Below are positions 10,768 to 25,700 of a stretch of 55,394 bases of DNA, in pieces. The stretch comes from Chloromonas sp. AAM2 (taxonomy: Eukaryota; Chlorophyta; Chlorophyceae; Chlamydomonadales; Chlamydomonadaceae). The notes below the pieces were generated by a model that was not told where the DNA came from, did not search any database, and worked only from the letters and a program-made list of their open reading frames with translations. The stretch is taken from positions 1 to 55,394 of the forward strand of contig QAXH01002655.1 in NCBI GenBank assembly GCA_004335635.1, written 5' to 3'. Position 1 is the first letter of the stretch; every line of letters starts with the position of its first letter. The translations under genes and the position numbers were made by a program.

Positions 10768-13700
10768 ATGTCTCAGGATACGGGCCAGGATGCAGGCCAG
10801 CATGTCCCTGGGGGCATGAACAACCCTCCATCCTTGGCGCTGCTGCACCGCGCGTTGAATGCAGCCACAACTGCTGTGAACAACACTGGGCCACGGCTAC
10901 AGCAACAGCAGTATGCTGGAGGTGCAAGGAATCCTGCAGCGTCAGGCTACAGCACCGCACCAGGGAGAAGAAATCAGGGAATGGGAACACAAGGCTCGAG
11001 TGTTCAGGTCAGAGGGCACGAAAGAGTTGTGCAGCCTCTGTCAGGCGGCTTGCACGCAGGCGTTGGCAATTCGTTAGTCTCTCCTGCACCTATGTTACAC
11101 CACTTGCTTGTCACAACCCACCCACAGCACAACATGCATGTGCCAGCTGGCGCTCATGGCCTGCACTTGCCACCACAATTGCAGCAGCAGCAGCAGCAGC
11201 AGCACGGATTGCGACAGCAGCAACAACAGCACCGGCAGCAACATCAGCAACAACCAAGACAGCAGCAACACCCCTTACAGCAGCAACAGCAGCAGCAGCA
11301 GCAGCAGCCAGGAAATCAAGCCAGTCCACAGCCACACGGGCACAGTCCTCTGCCCCAGAATGTGCACTTTGTCAGGCCCCAGGCTACACCTGGAGTCAAT
11401 GCAGACTTGGCACGTGGTTCCTCGAGCCATCCAACCGTGCCTCAAGCTCGACATGCACATGAGGCTCTGGCAGCGATACAGCCACGCACTCTGCCAACAC
11501 GAAGCAGCAGTCCGTCACTAAACAGCACACAATCTGCTGCGCCTCAGCCCTCAGCACGGATCAGAACGCAACACACACAGTCCCATGGCGGCCCGCATGC
11601 TGCGGTACGCACGCCTCTCAACAGGGCTTCCCAACCAGCACGTGCTGCTGATGCAACCAGACAAGACAGTGGCTCTGGTTTGACTGCAGCAGGCGGCAGT
11701 CACAGCAGTGGTTTGACTGCAGCAGGCGGCAGTCACAGCAGTGGTGCACGGGGGAGGTCCATCAGCTCAGCTCACTATGGCGGTCACCCAATGGCAGCGG
11801 GGCGGCGCGACGCTGTGGATGCCTGGCCGGGCGCTGACTGGCTTACCCAACTGGGCTGGGGTGTGCGCATGAAGGGCGTCAAGTTAGCGCGCATGGCGGA
11901 CGGGATCATGCCAACCAGTGTGCCTCACATGTTCAGGTGGGGCGAAAACCGTGGGAACCTGGGGACCTTGCTTGGGAACCTGGGTTGAATGTGGTACCTG
12001 AAAACCTGGGGTGGGGTGGGTGGGTGCACAGTAAAAAGGCTAGGAGGCTTTGTCATGCACGCTGTGCTATGTCCAACTGGAGGACTAACTCTGTGTGTGA
12101 TCCGCACTTCTTTTGCCAATGACGTACCGCTAAACCCTGGCAAGCAAGTGCATAATGGTCGAGCGTGAATGGCTACCACTTCGGTTTTTTCAGGCCAGTG
12201 CGTCATGCACAACACCCGTGCATCCATCTTGCAGGGTCCACAGTACCAGTGGTATGGCTGAGTGGTGGCCTGCCGACCTCCTGGCCTGCCTGTGCGGGTG
12301 CCCCAATGACAGCGCTTGCTGCTCCCACCTGTTCGCCCTGGCGGTGGCCCAGCCCCAGTACAGGCCCAAGATGGCACTGATGCTCAAGGTGGGGCAAGCT
12401 ACGCACATGCTGCCCCATGCACCGTGCGTGCCTGCACGTTCACAGCGAGTCAAGAGATGCCCAATCAGAGCACAATCTATTTGCCGCTGAAGTAGCCAAC
12501 TGCACCACATGATTTTTCTCCTCTCTCCAGAGACACATGCACCAGCACCAGTTTGATTGTAGGTTGTCTGCTGAGGCTGTTGAGGCCGTTTCCTGTGTGT
12601 TGGTGCAGGCGCGTGAGCTGGTGCAGAGTGCTGCTGGGGACCGTGGGCCGCTGGAGCCGGTCATACAGCAGCTGGCGCAGGGCCTGATGGGACAACTGCC
12701 ACACGCAACAGTGCAGGACGCATGCCTGGTGGGTGGCAGGCGTGTGGCAGTCCATGACATGAAGGTTCTTGACTGTTGGTGTGCAGCTTCATCCTTGATT
12801 TGTGACTGTGCCGTTGATACACAGCTGGTATCAACCTTCCACGGTTTTCCTGCTGCCACACTGGTTCCAGTGCTGTTTCTGAAGATTGTCCCAGAATTGG
12901 CAAACATTTTTTTCTGTGCTGCAGATCATTATCATTCAAACAACATCGACACAACCTTTGATGATTTGAAGCAAGAGACGTGTATATGCTGATGAGCATG
13001 ATAGCCATGCAGATGAGTGGCTTGGACAGAATTCGAACGTTCGCATTCTCAACAAGCATTACAGGGCACCATATCACATACCTTCAACCCGTCCCACATA
13101 CAAGTGAAGGGGATTATGACACACCGCGATAGTAATGGTGGTGGACATGAGAAGAGAGCGATGGTGTCGATATATAGCCACGAATTGACAGGTCACAAGC
13201 GTTACTCTCACTCTGACGGCACTTGTGCAGATCACACAACGTGCTATCACACACTTTTCCGTTGGCAATGTTCTCCCTCGTTAATACTGTTGTGTTTATG
13301 CGTTCATGACCGCAGGTGGCTGCTGAGGCGGTGGTGTCCCTCCTGCTGCAGGAGGAGGCAGCCCAGCCCCGCGCCTCCACCCGCAGCCTGTGGTGGCGGG
13401 GCGGCCACACGCACGACAACCCGCCCCGCACGCCTGCAGTCCCGTACACACACAAGCAGCTGGTGGAAGCCTTGCTTGACGCCTGCAAGTCTGTATACAG
13501 CAGCCAGGAAGCACGAGGGCAAGCATTGTCAGTGCGGGTGCAGCAGGCCAGGGATTCCAAGGGTAGCACGGCTGACGATGCCGACAGTGATGCGCAGCTG
13601 GACGTACTGGGTGCACTGATGGCTGTTATCTCAGGCACGCTGGACATCCTCGAGGAGGGCGGCCGTGCGGCGTCCGCAAATGCAGACACAACCAGCGGAG

Positions 13701-16700
13701 CTCCAGATTTGCCCAGCCACGCTACTGGCCTGGTCAACCCTGGTGCAGTCACCATAGCGGCCTCAGTAGTGGGAGCTGCCTTGGCCCCCCTCCGTCTTCC
13801 AACGGCAACAGCGCCTTCCAGAAATATGTCTGCTGTGCCGCTTGTCCGGCACTCTCTCCCCAGCCCCAGTGTGTTGATTGAGCTGGTCACACAGGAGCCC
13901 AGAGTGCGGGAGGCCATGCGGCTTTTACTAGCACAGGTTGCCGACAACTTGCACGCCGAACGAGAGCAGCAGGCGCTGCAGCAAGATGTCAGCAAAGCAG
14001 CTGCCGATGGCGCAGGGCCAGCAGAGGACAAGACAGAGTCATCAGATGGGGCCGTAGAGCCCTTGGAAGCCCTGCTTGCCCACCTCTCCAATGCCTTAGC
14101 CAAGCAGACCCAGTCTATTGGTACTGCTGAGGCACAAGGCCTAGCATCAGACACGCACGAACGTGCTGCGATGACAGCTTTGAAAGAATTAGGGCAATTG
14201 GAGCATGCGTGGAAGCAGTCTGCCACGCATGGCACAGGAACACAACTGGCTCCGGGCGGCTCCCTGCTGTCACTGCTGGTGGCCAGCAGCAGCCAGCCTG
14301 TGCAGCAGCTTGTACGACACTTGGCGCAGGTCATGGCGCGGGAAAGTGGGGCTGTTTCCAAGCCTGAGCTGAATGCGGGTGATGCTGGCGACGGCCACAG
14401 ATCAGCAGCAGAGACACGTGGCCAAGGAATAGAGGCAGACACAACGCACAGTCAACAGTTGAGAATTGATGCGGACATACTGCGAGGTTTCTGTCAGCAG
14501 GTGGGTCATGTCAGCAGTCAAGGGTGGATGGCGTGTCTTAACAAGTCAAAATCAGGAGCATGGGACAGCACCTGCCAATTGTGTGTTATCAGGAGGGTGC
14601 AATCGCATACACTGTGATTTATACCAACGACTGTGATTTGAACCAACGACTTCATAGCATTGCAAGCATATGCCATGGGCTGCTGCATCACCATGCGCCT
14701 GTGTCATGGTGTTTGCCGTGCTGTGTGCTGCAGGCTGCAGCTGCATGCGGTGTTGCACCTGCTGGCACAGCCCTGTCAGAGCACGTGAGCCACCTGATTG
14801 AGGAGGCCGCATGCAATCAGTTTGACGTGTCGTCCTTTCAGGAGTTAGGCCACGGCAGTGCTGCAGAGGTGCTGGCTTATCCAGAGAGCATTTCAAACAA
14901 CCGGCATACGCCACTGTTCGCACATGCTCTGCTATTGGGAGCACAGCCAGCAGCTGTTTTACAACCAGCTAGAGGGCAGCTGCATGTCAGCCTACCCAGC
15001 CTAGTACAGTTGCACCAGTCAAATGGTTATCAGCACCAGAGCCGCATCCTATTATTGCATGATGGCAGCATGGCATTGTCCGTGGACACGTCATTAGCAG
15101 ATGTGAATGTGCTATGCCAGGCAGTGCAGAGATGCGATGGGTCAGCCGCAGCTCAAGCACTGCTAGCCTTGCTGGCGGTACATGGCGGCTACCAGCAGCT
15201 GCCACTGCAGCTCATCAACAGCTGCGTCCAAGAAGCAATTCAGGCCCGGCTGGCGGACCAGTCAAGTTCCAGTAACGACAAGGACAGCAAGACAGTCATG
15301 GCTCCTGATTGTATCCGTGTCATGCCATGTGTGCACTACGTATTAGAGGCGATACTTGCGCTGCCGCTGCCATTCCGGCTCTGCCCTGGGCTCCTTCAGT
15401 TGCTGCTGCCCAGAGACATACTTGTGAATGCCGATGTGGTAGATGGGGTAATCCGACTTGTCCAGACCCTTCCCAGTGATCATCTACACGGCATAGCCAG
15501 GTGGGTACAGGCAGCAGGGTGGCTGCACTGGAGGGAGGTGTGGTTTGGCCGCGGGTGTGACCGTTTCGGCTGGCTGGGCAGGGGCGACGTCTACAAATCA
15601 GCACCGATCAGCATCTAGTCCAGAAAGGATCCGGTGATTGCACCTGGCCTGACAAGCTGGTTGGCTACCAGGCAGTGTGCGTGCAGTAGTGAGCAACAGC
15701 AAACACTGCCTTGAGAGTACCACTGACTAGCAGCACTTTGGCAATTCGTGTCTTGTCCATGTCCTGTGCGTGCGGCTCACTTTCACTTGCTGCAGGGAGG
15801 CGCTGCGTGAGTCAGGCATAGCCCTGCAGGTGGCGGCGTGGGCTAGTGTAGAGTCACGGCCACGGCCACACGCGCACTCACAGCTACCACCGCAACCGCC
15901 TGCCCAACCACCCAGCGTTCCGACCCAGGACGCACCTGAAGGCGACGCACAGATGTCTGCCCAGCCTACAGCAACAGCCCTTCCACCACCCTTTAATACA
16001 ACCCTTGGGTCAGCAGCGGCTGACAGTGTGCATACCGCTGGACATGTGCCAGCAGCTGTAGCAACTGCACAGGACAGCACGGGGACAGCCGTTGGCTTGG
16101 CGCGGCGTATGCTTGCGTCACGGCCTGAGGTGCATGCGGTGGGAAGAGTCAGCCCGGAGCATGCCCGTGCGCTGATTGACGACATCAGGCAGAACGAGTT
16201 TGGCATTGGTGAGTGAGGGAGGAGGGTATGCCCTGCCCTTCCTGTGTGGATTGACAGGCAGCTTGTGCAGGTACCAAACACAGTGATGCCAGCACGTGCT
16301 GGAGGGGCTAGGTTATCTGAGACTAGCTGCAAAAGATGTTTGCCAGTTTCTTTTTGCTACCTTGCCACTTACACTTTGCTGCTGCTCTTGTTTGTAGGGC
16401 TGTCCAGCAGTCCAAAGGTTGAGGCGGTGCTGTGCGCCCAGCGGGCCCGCCTGAGGCGCTCGCTGGACCGCCTGTCCTCCGACCTGTACTCACGCAAGGT
16501 GAGAGCTCGCCAACAGGGTGGGCACTGGCGATCTGCCTGACCCAGTGCCCTGCCTTCAGTTCCACACGGACTGAGAAGCAGGCAGCCGCAGTGCTGCACG
16601 TGTGGTCGAATGAAGCGTGTTTGCGTCACTGGCGAACAGAGCACGTCCCAATGCAACCCGTTCTTTGACCCGGCTCAGCAGCCAAGCCTCCCTCGTTGTG

Positions 16701-19700
16701 CCTGCACAGGTGCACTTACTGCTGGAGCTGCTGCAGAATGCAGACGACTGCAGATACCACTCACAGGTGGGTACGAGGAGAGGCAGGCTGGCAAGAGGTC
16801 AGACGTTGCATGGGCTTGTACGTTCATGACTGACCCCATTCACACTCGATTTGCTTGGCTACACACTGTGCTGCCCTTGTTGCCCTCTGGTGTGTGTGTA
16901 TTTATACATTTGTATCGTTTTACAAGTGGAACAGAAGATGGCGTAAACATCAACCACGGCTTTGGACAAGAAGCATCTCTCGCTTGGCCATGACTTGAAG
17001 TAGGAAATTCGCCCAGCACCTCCCCAGAACACGCGGATTGTCTGTGGGTTTTATGATAGCACGCATCCAACATTGCATGTGTCTCTGCAGGCTGTGCCCA
17101 CACTTGGCTTCTGGGTGGGCCCCTCGGGCCTTGCAGTGGCCACCAACGAACTAGGGTTCACGGACAGCGATGTGCGCGCCTTGTGCGATGTGGGTGCGAG
17201 CTCCAAGGCTAAGGGCCACAAGGCGGCGGGCAGTGCAGCACAGGAGGAACAGGACGCGGTGGTGGTGGACACGGAGGCGGCGGGGCAGACAGGGGAGAAG
17301 GGCATTGGTGAGTGAACCTGAGACCCAATCTGTAAGGCCCACTCAGTCAATCGGCTCGGGCTCTCACTGAGTAACTCGCCTCAATTGGAATGCTGAAAAG
17401 TGCTACAACACAAGCAGCCTAGTTTCTACAGTCCTGGCAAGCAATCCTAAGCACAAGCAGCCTGAGATTCTTACAAGATTGCCTGGGTAGGAATGTCTAG
17501 CAATTACGCACGCTGTATCAGCTGACCACAGGCGAAGGGAGACTGCATGGCTGTGTGCATCAAAGCGAGCTGTGTGGATATCTGCCTACATCCCACAGAC
17601 TGCTGTGTGCCTGAAAGAGAAGACTGTGTGCACATCTGCCCACACCCCAGATGCTGATGCTGAGGCTGTCCCTCACACCCCAGGTGCTGATGCTGAGGCT
17701 GTTCGCGCACTGCAGGCTTCAAGTCCGTGTTTGCCGTGAGCGACCGACCGCAGCTGTCCAGCAACGGCTATGAGTTTGGCTTTGACGCGGGTGACCCATC
17801 CGGCATTGGCATGGTGCTGCCCCAATGGCTGGGACCAGACAGCAAGGGAGGCAAGCCAGAGCGGGACCAGGCAGGGCCTGCCGCATGGCCCTGCCCTGCA
17901 GCCGAGCCTGGGGTGGTCTGGAACACTCGTGTGTGGCTGCCAGCCGCAGACAGGTGTGTCACCCAACTGCTGCAGCAAGGTGACTGCTTCGCCGTGTTAT
18001 CACACGGCCAGCACTTGCATCTCCACTGCGTGCTTCCACAGTGACATTGGCGTGCAGCATTGCTCGTGTTGAAACAGTGTCATCATCCTGCTTGCCATCT
18101 GAAACATGATGCCCTGAGCAACACTCTGCTAGCCATGTCCAACAGGAAAAATAAACGTGCGTTTATGATCTCTGCTGTGCCACTGTACCGTTGCAGGCTG
18201 CTGGGGCCTACCAGTCCCAGGCAGCTTGGGTCGTCAGCGGCCCCTGCTGCCAAAGGGTCACCTGCTCAGGGCACGTGGGCTGAAGTGGCCCATGAGCTTG
18301 TGTGTGGCGTGCAGCCGCCCCTGCTGCTGTGCCTGCGCCGCGTGCGCGCGCTCGTGTTGCATGATGCACGTGCGTGGGAGGGGCAGCATGTGGTGCATGT
18401 GATGAGCAGGCGGGAAGAAATCGACCCCGCCACGCCTGGACTTGTGGAGGTCAGTGCAGCGGCTGTGTATGCGTGCGTGCGTGTGGCTTCTGTAACAAGC
18501 AAGGAAATGTGTGGTGATGGCCGCTGAACCATGTTCTATGCATCATTTCCTGCTGAATATTTATTGTTGGATTTGTTGCTAAAACGCGAGCCCAAGGAAA
18601 CTTTTTTCGCCAAGCATTGCTCAGCGAAGTCTGCTGTTTTTGGGGCAACCTGGGAAAAGGGAATGTGTGGCAATGGTAGCTAACCATAATCTCTGCATTG
18701 TCTATGGTTGTCCTTGGTTCTTGTTAACAGGTGGAGCACCTGGTCTTCCATGTGCCCGCCGGCCCGGGCACCCCTGTAATCCGAGGGCTGGGCGCCCCCG
18801 TCAGGTGAAAGAACGCAGTACCTCACTTGTCCTAGGCGTTACAGATGTGTGTGCTGCGCACTGCCCATTTTTCCAGTTGTGCAAGTTGCTGTGGCGCGTG
18901 CACATCGCCCCGGTGTGCCCTGGTGCATCCCGCTCACAGGCGGTGCACCTGGCGGTGGCTGCGGGGGTCATGCACCCTGCAGCGGCCCGTCATCCCGCGG
19001 CGCGGCGCGATGCAGCTCTCCACCACCATCACAGTAGCCCTGCCTCTGCCTCGTGACACCCGGGACAGCTCTGAAGACCCAGCACAGGCGGAGGCAGCAG
19101 AGGACGGCTCTGGACCAGCAACCTGTGACGTGTACGCGTATCTGCCCATTCGGTCCTTTGGCCTGAGGTTCGCACTGCAGGCTGACTGGCTGGTGCCGTC
19201 CAGTCGTGAGGACGTGCTGACAGGGGAGGCATGGAATCAGCTGCTGAGAGAACAGGTGGGGGGCACGTGGTCTATAGTAAAGGTACAATGGCCTATGAAT
19301 ATAGCTGATAGTTCTCACGACCATCTGTTGCAGTTGCCTGCGGTGGAGGCGTTCAGGAGTTTCTCTGATTGTTGTCAGCACCAGGTTGCAAGTGCCGTTG
19401 CTTGTCATATGGTTTGATACGGGGGGGGGTTCACCAAGGCGAAGTGGCACAGCTGACAGTGCACCATCGCCTGTGCTGGAGGCATACAGGCTGCTGCTGC
19501 TATTGCTTGTTGCGAAGACCAGGTTTCTAATGCCACTTGCTTGTCAGCTTGATGGGCAAGGTCGTGCCTGACAGGATTGGCAACCGGCTGCAGCTCCATT
19601 CCAGCAAGGCCCATGGTCTCATAGCCCATGCATGTTGTGCAGGTGCCACATGCGTTTGTGCGGGCCGTGGAGCGCGCCTGCCGCCACCCTCAAATGCGGC

Positions 19701-22700
19701 TGCACTGGCCCGCCTACCTGCCACAACCCAGCATGGTGCAGGTGCGCTGCACACATGCACACACATACACACACAGTTGTCACTTGCAGCCTGACATCCA
19801 ACCATCAAACAAGCTGCAAGCAGATGTAAACACAGTGGCTGGCTCATTGTTATTTCATCAGCGTTACGTCCAGGCTGGTTGTACCACATCCATTTGGCTG
19901 TATCTTACCTCCAATGCATGTCTGCCAGTCTGACATGGGCAATGATTATCCACCAATCATCGTGTGATGTGGACCTTGTGTGCGGAGTGCTCTGTTCACT
20001 CGTGCGCAGGGGTTCCTTCGCCCGCTGGCATCCTCCCTGTCGGCTGCTCTGCAGGGCCGGGCCTGTGTGGCCACAGCTCACGGGCAACTGGCCGAGCCCA
20101 CCTGTGTGCTGCTGGCTGACCAGGTGCGCCCATGTCACACCACCACATGCTGTGCAGCTCAGGCAAGGTCTGGGGCGGCAGCAACATGGCGACTGCCCGC
20201 CTTTCTGCTCCACCCCGTGTGTGATCACTACGGCAGAGCTTGGAGGCCGAGGCCAGGGTTTCTATAATCCTTTTAAATCACCAATGCGATTCGTGCATGC
20301 ATTGCCCTGCACTGAGCAGACACTGATATTGCTGCTCCACGATCAGCTTTTCAGACGCGGCAAGTTGGCCCACACACCAGTGGGATGCTTAATGTGCTGC
20401 TGTGCAGGAAGTGCTGGGTCTGATCCCAGAGCCAGTGCTCACACGCCTCACTGGCAAACGGTTCGCACACCCAGATATGCTCGCCTCGGCACCTGGAGGC
20501 TACACAGCGTCTGCCCAGCCTTCAGCAGCGGCAGGTGCTGACGGATGGAATAAGGAAGCTGCACTGCTGCATCTAGGTGCACAGCCCTTCACCGCGTACC
20601 ATCTTGTAAAGCTCTTGCAAGCAGGCATGGAAGCACTGCTGGGCGACGAGGCAGGGCTGAGCAACAGACCCGCGGTACCGCTGGAAACTGACCCATCCAC
20701 GTTATGGGAGGACAAATGTGAGAGGGCATGGATGCTGCTTGCACTGCTTGAGCGGTTACTGACCCAGCCTTCTGTTGGCCATGGGGCAGTCCCCTCGCAC
20801 AGCCAAGCCAGGGCACTGCTCGCACAGCTGGCGCAGGCTCCGTTAATTCCCACAGTTGGTGGAGCTTGGGCAGAGCCGTCGCCTTCACTCATTCTCACTC
20901 CGGACATACACAGTCTGCTACAGGCTGTGGACGACCAGGAGGAGCCGTTAGATGGGGACGATGCGCCAGAGCTGGACCAGAGCGGGGATGAGCGGGGAGT
21001 GGCCATGCCAACGGGGAACGTTGTGGGCGTGAATGGCTACACAGCGGGAAGCGCGCAACCTCAGGCAGAGCGCACATGCAGCACGAGCATGTCGGGTCTG
21101 TTCGTCGGTGGTCACATGGCTGCGGCTGCCTGCATAGCACTACCTGTGGTGGATGTAAATGGTGAGCCAGTGGGCTGCAGACCCACACACAGGGTGTGAT
21201 GACAGACTGTGAGTGACAGACAGCTCCGGCTTACCAGTAGTGTTGACCACTGCTCTAGGCAGGAGTTTGGGTTCAGTGCGAGTTGGCCACAGGATTTAGG
21301 GTGCTGCGCTTGGCATGCAATAACGCCAAGGCACAGCCAATGGCCAGCAGCAATGTATTGAGGAGCGGCTCCAACGTTACGTTTACTCATGCTGGCCTGG
21401 GTGGCGAAGCCTTCTAGATTGTGTGTATGTCAAGGAAGTCTGTGTGAGCATGCTGTAGTTGCGACTTGCAGGCCTGTTGAGCCCACGCTTGTCCCACGAG
21501 CGCCGTCACAATGCCCTGCACCTACTGACCGCCCGCCTGCACATCAAGCCCAGCTCGCCCCCAGACATTATCCATCACCATGTGCTGCCCACGCTACGGT
21601 CAATTGACACGTGTGTGCACGAGGTGAGCACAGTGGGAAGAGGGAGCACTGCAGGCCTCACCATACGCAATCTGTAGTGTGTAAAGAGCGCTTTTGAGGC
21701 GCTGTCAACGTCTCAAAAATGGTCAAAGGGTGTCGTTCAATGTTGGCGAAGCTAAGAGGCAGGTGCTTCTGTGGCCGATGTTGCCAGTGACTGTCGTGTC
21801 AAGGAAACCTTTTTTCTGCAAAATTACCCTGCCGTTGCATGTGTGTGTTTGAATCCCATGGCCTCCTGAGGCATGACTGGAATCTGCATGGTTGGCTGGG
21901 CATGCAACTGCGTTAGTGCCATCTGGGCCTGATCTGTCCGCTCGACATCCCCGTCACAACACTTGATACGCTCTAGTCAACAATCTTGGAGCTTCACATG
22001 CTGTACAACACAATCCTTGGGCCAATGTCCCATGCTGCCTTCTCCTCCTCAGGCCCACATGCGCACGCTTGTGTCCTGCACCGCCTACCTCCTCCACCAC
22101 CGGCACCTGGCAGAGCAGGACCCGCTCACCGCAGCCACATGGAGCAAAGCACTGCGCTGGATGCTGATACCACCCACATCACGTGCTCAACCAGGAAATG
22201 TCACTCCTGCTGACTATGAGTGCCCTGCCAGCACTGCCCACTGGGCGCCTGGACAGCGGGCAGGGCATCAAATCAATTCATTGACTGGCATGCAGCTTGT
22301 TGACTCAACAGAGGGCGTGCTTCTGGGCCTGAGCTTTCCACCGCTACCTCCTGCAGACCAATGCCAGCCAGGAACCGCCTCACATGCACACCAGAGCCAT
22401 GGGCTGCATGCAGCAACAGATGAATACAGCACATGGCAGCTGCCAGCCGCGCTGCACGCATCAATGAGCCATGCGCTGCATGGCGTGCCCTGCTGCCTTC
22501 ACCCAGCGTACATAGAGTATGGCAGTGCGTCACAATGGTCTGAGTTCCTGTGCATTACCCTGCGCTGTGGATACACACTGGTGCGCCCCACACCCCTGCT
22601 TGAGCAGCCTGCCCAGACACAACAGGCTGCGGCCGCCCCTGCATTGCAAGCAGCCGCATCACATTCAATAGCTGGCACTGGCGGACTAGCTGGGGCAAAA

Positions 22701-25700
22701 GAAAGAGCTAGGGTACTGGACGCATGCGGCAGTCGTGACCTAGAGCAGACGCTTGCTTGGTTTGTAAGGCACAGCCAGTGCAGCGAGGAGGCAGTGTCTG
22801 GGGCCCTGCGCCGTGGGCAGGTGCAGCAAGCGTTGGTCGAGATGTGGCAGGTGCTCGACAGCTGCTGGGCCAGCGAGCTGCAACCCAGCACCAGCCCAGC
22901 AGCTAGCACATCAGTGGCAACTTCTGGTGCCAGCCCACCAGCCAGCCCAGCCGATCTGGTGTACAGCGTGTGTGATGCAGGCGCAACTGCTGCACTGTCC
23001 AGACAGCTGTCCATCACCCAGCTACTGCAGAGCACCCACTGCTTTCCGGTCGGCAGGGTACATGCACAGGCCGAGGCAAAACACGGCATTGCAGGTGGCT
23101 TGTATGGTGATACAATCAGGCTCACCCTTGCGTGCCCACTGCGTGGGCCATGGGCAGCGTGTACCCCTGCCAACATGGATCTGCTGGGCCCTGCTGCGGA
23201 CCTGGTTCTGCAGCCAAAGATCCAGAATCCGGATCTGTTACAGCTGTTACATGTGCAGCCAGCGCCCAGCGTGGCCTTGATGCTGCACCAGCTGCACCGC
23301 TGGTCAACCGCAGGCCATGTGACAGAGCCTGGCATTGCACCGCCTCCACATGATGAAATCTCACATGCTGAGCTTCAGCCCAGCATGCAGGTGCTCAGTG
23401 AGGTGTACAGCAGGCTTGCGATTGCGTGTAAGCAGGGCCAGGAGCGCACAACTACAGCACCTGCAGTCACTTCTGCCTGCAACCCGTCCTCGACTCCTCA
23501 GGGGCTGCACACACTGCTGCAGGAATGTGAGGCGGCACAGGCAGGCCATGGGAGGTCTTTGACCACTCTGGTTCGAGCCGCCTTTCGGCAGCATCCGCTG
23601 CTAGCTGTGGCACCCCTGGCATGCCAGACCACACTCCCACCTGCTCTCCCAGGCCCCAGCACAGGGCAAGGGGGAAACACAGGTCTTAGCACAGGGCTGG
23701 GTAGCAAGGCTGGGCCAGACCAGCCAGCACTGGTGCCTTCCGCTGTGCATTGGTGTCGCGTGTGCAGCGGTACACAGCGCGGCAGCATGTGCTGGGCAGA
23801 TGCTTCCGGGGCTGTGTGCGGTACTGTGCTGCCCCCACCACTGGCAAGCTGCTACCCGGACGACCTGCGTCCGTTTTTTGTGGACATGCTGGGTAAGCCA
23901 AGCTCCGTGTGGATGCAGTGGCCGTGCAGAAGTATCAGTCTGAGCTCCTGAATTGTCCTCGCGACACTGCTGCATGCCTAGCAATACCGCTGTTCTTCAC
24001 ACTGTGTGTGTTGGGTTGGTCGTCTTACTCCCAGAATGCGTTGCTGTCAAGGCTTGTGTTGCCCTCAAGCAGGGCTTGCTCTAAAGGGAATGATGTACAA
24101 TCGTATGGCTTAATTTGTTCCTTGGTAAATGTTGCTTTGACGCAGTTTCCTTGTGTTTCGAACTGTCAGTGCCCTGATCAATCATTACCCTTGATCCATG
24201 TCGACTGATTTACGATGGTCATCAAATCTTCCCATTCACGTCCGCCAATTGTATCCGTGCGCACAGGAGTGAAGGCTGAACCAAGCGCATGGGACCTGCT
24301 AGCTGCCCTGCAGCACGCACACCAGGCCAGCGACACACCCGCAGCCTGGCACATCCTCAAACAGGTGGCAGTCAGGGAGCAGCAGCAGGCCACAGCACCA
24401 GTCAGAGATCCCTCAAATGAACAGCACAGTATGAGTGCAAACAGCAGCCTGTCCTCAAACCACCCCACACCACCACCGGGCATCAACACCTGTGACCCGG
24501 CCCATGACGAGCCATGTGTGAGCCATGAAGTTGGGGTGGACTGGGTGGAGGTGCTTGGCTCCCAGCAGCTGCTGCCCTGCCTACCTGACACACATGACAC
24601 CGATGGCGTCGGTGACGGATGTGGCGGCAGCAACACAGGCAGCTGGGTCAGCACACGTGATGCAAACGTATTCATATGGAGCCCGGGCTCAGCGCAGACA
24701 ACGTTCCTCGGCTCAGAATCCGTGCATCGACTGCAGGCCACGGCGCATGCACATTCCCAGCCACTGCATGTGTTGGCGCCAGCAGGTGACAAGGAGTCAG
24801 ATGCAAAGGCGGCATCGCTTCTGGCCTTCCTGAATCGTACACTCAGCCTGCCATACCTTGTAAACGCAGTCACGCAGCAGCCAATCGACCGGCAGGGGCA
24901 AGCGATCGATCCGTCGGTGTTGCTTCCTATGCTGTCCACCGCTCTGCTGAGCCCACCTAACCTGTGTGATGGAGCCTGGTTGCGACCTGATGTGGCCGCC
25001 CACTTGACGTCGGCCGTACCGCTGGTGATACAGTGGCTGGCAGATAAGCGCCCGCACTTACTTTCCGATCCGGAACTCGAGCTGCTGCAGCAGCAGCAGG
25101 TGTCAAATGGTGCGGTTGATGTTGTGCTGCCTGCTGAGGCTGGGCGACTGGCTAGTGTGCTCCAGCGCCTGGCAGTGGTTTCAGTCCCCGGGCTGCAGGA
25201 CAGCCTCAGGCTAGACTCCGCAGGGCTGTGCACTGAGGTACGTATTCACTGGCACAAGCCTGATGTGAGCCGTAAAAGCTAGTTTGCATATTCAGCAACT
25301 GCAGGCGGATATTCATTTGGCATGGCGAGATTAAGCAGCCATGTTGTCTAAGGCAATGTGGTTCAAACATGTCATCCTACCGATGTCCAAGCGCTTGATA
25401 CATCAGCAAAGTGCGTCTTATCAGCAAACCGGTTGCGTCACGGCCCAGCTTGCCTTTGGAATGCAAGCAGCGGCCTTGTGAACTCTGGAGTGGTCAAGCC
25501 CAGTGCGAGCAATGCACAAAGTTGTTGTGAAAGCAACATGGGGCTTTCTGCATCCTGTTTCACGAAGCCTGTGTCCCTCCATCTGCGCAGGCGCGCCCTT
25601 GCCCTGTGGTTCTGCGCTGGAATACCCGAACCAACCCCAACTGTACCCAACCGCCTGACAACTCATCTGGGTCTGTGCTGTTCGTGAGCACAGCGACATG

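Noticed and set aside
13114..14442. A 442-codon minus-strand open frame
   Set aside because: It is antisense to exon 4 of the NO VEIN-like gene. Its Ser/Ala/Cys-rich composition is what the reverse of a Gln/Ala-rich exon gives, and the plus strand has phased splice sites and family context.
19334..19384. A 51-bp exon of the NO VEIN-like gene
   Set aside because: It fits in phase, but the family alignment runs directly from NQLLREQ (ending 19255) into VPHAFVRAVERA (starting 19643), so it is better left in the intron.
22499..25233. Long minus-strand frames (22499-23335, 24178-25233)
   Set aside because: They are shadows of exons 19 and 20 of the NO VEIN-like gene, with no motif and no splice structure of their own.
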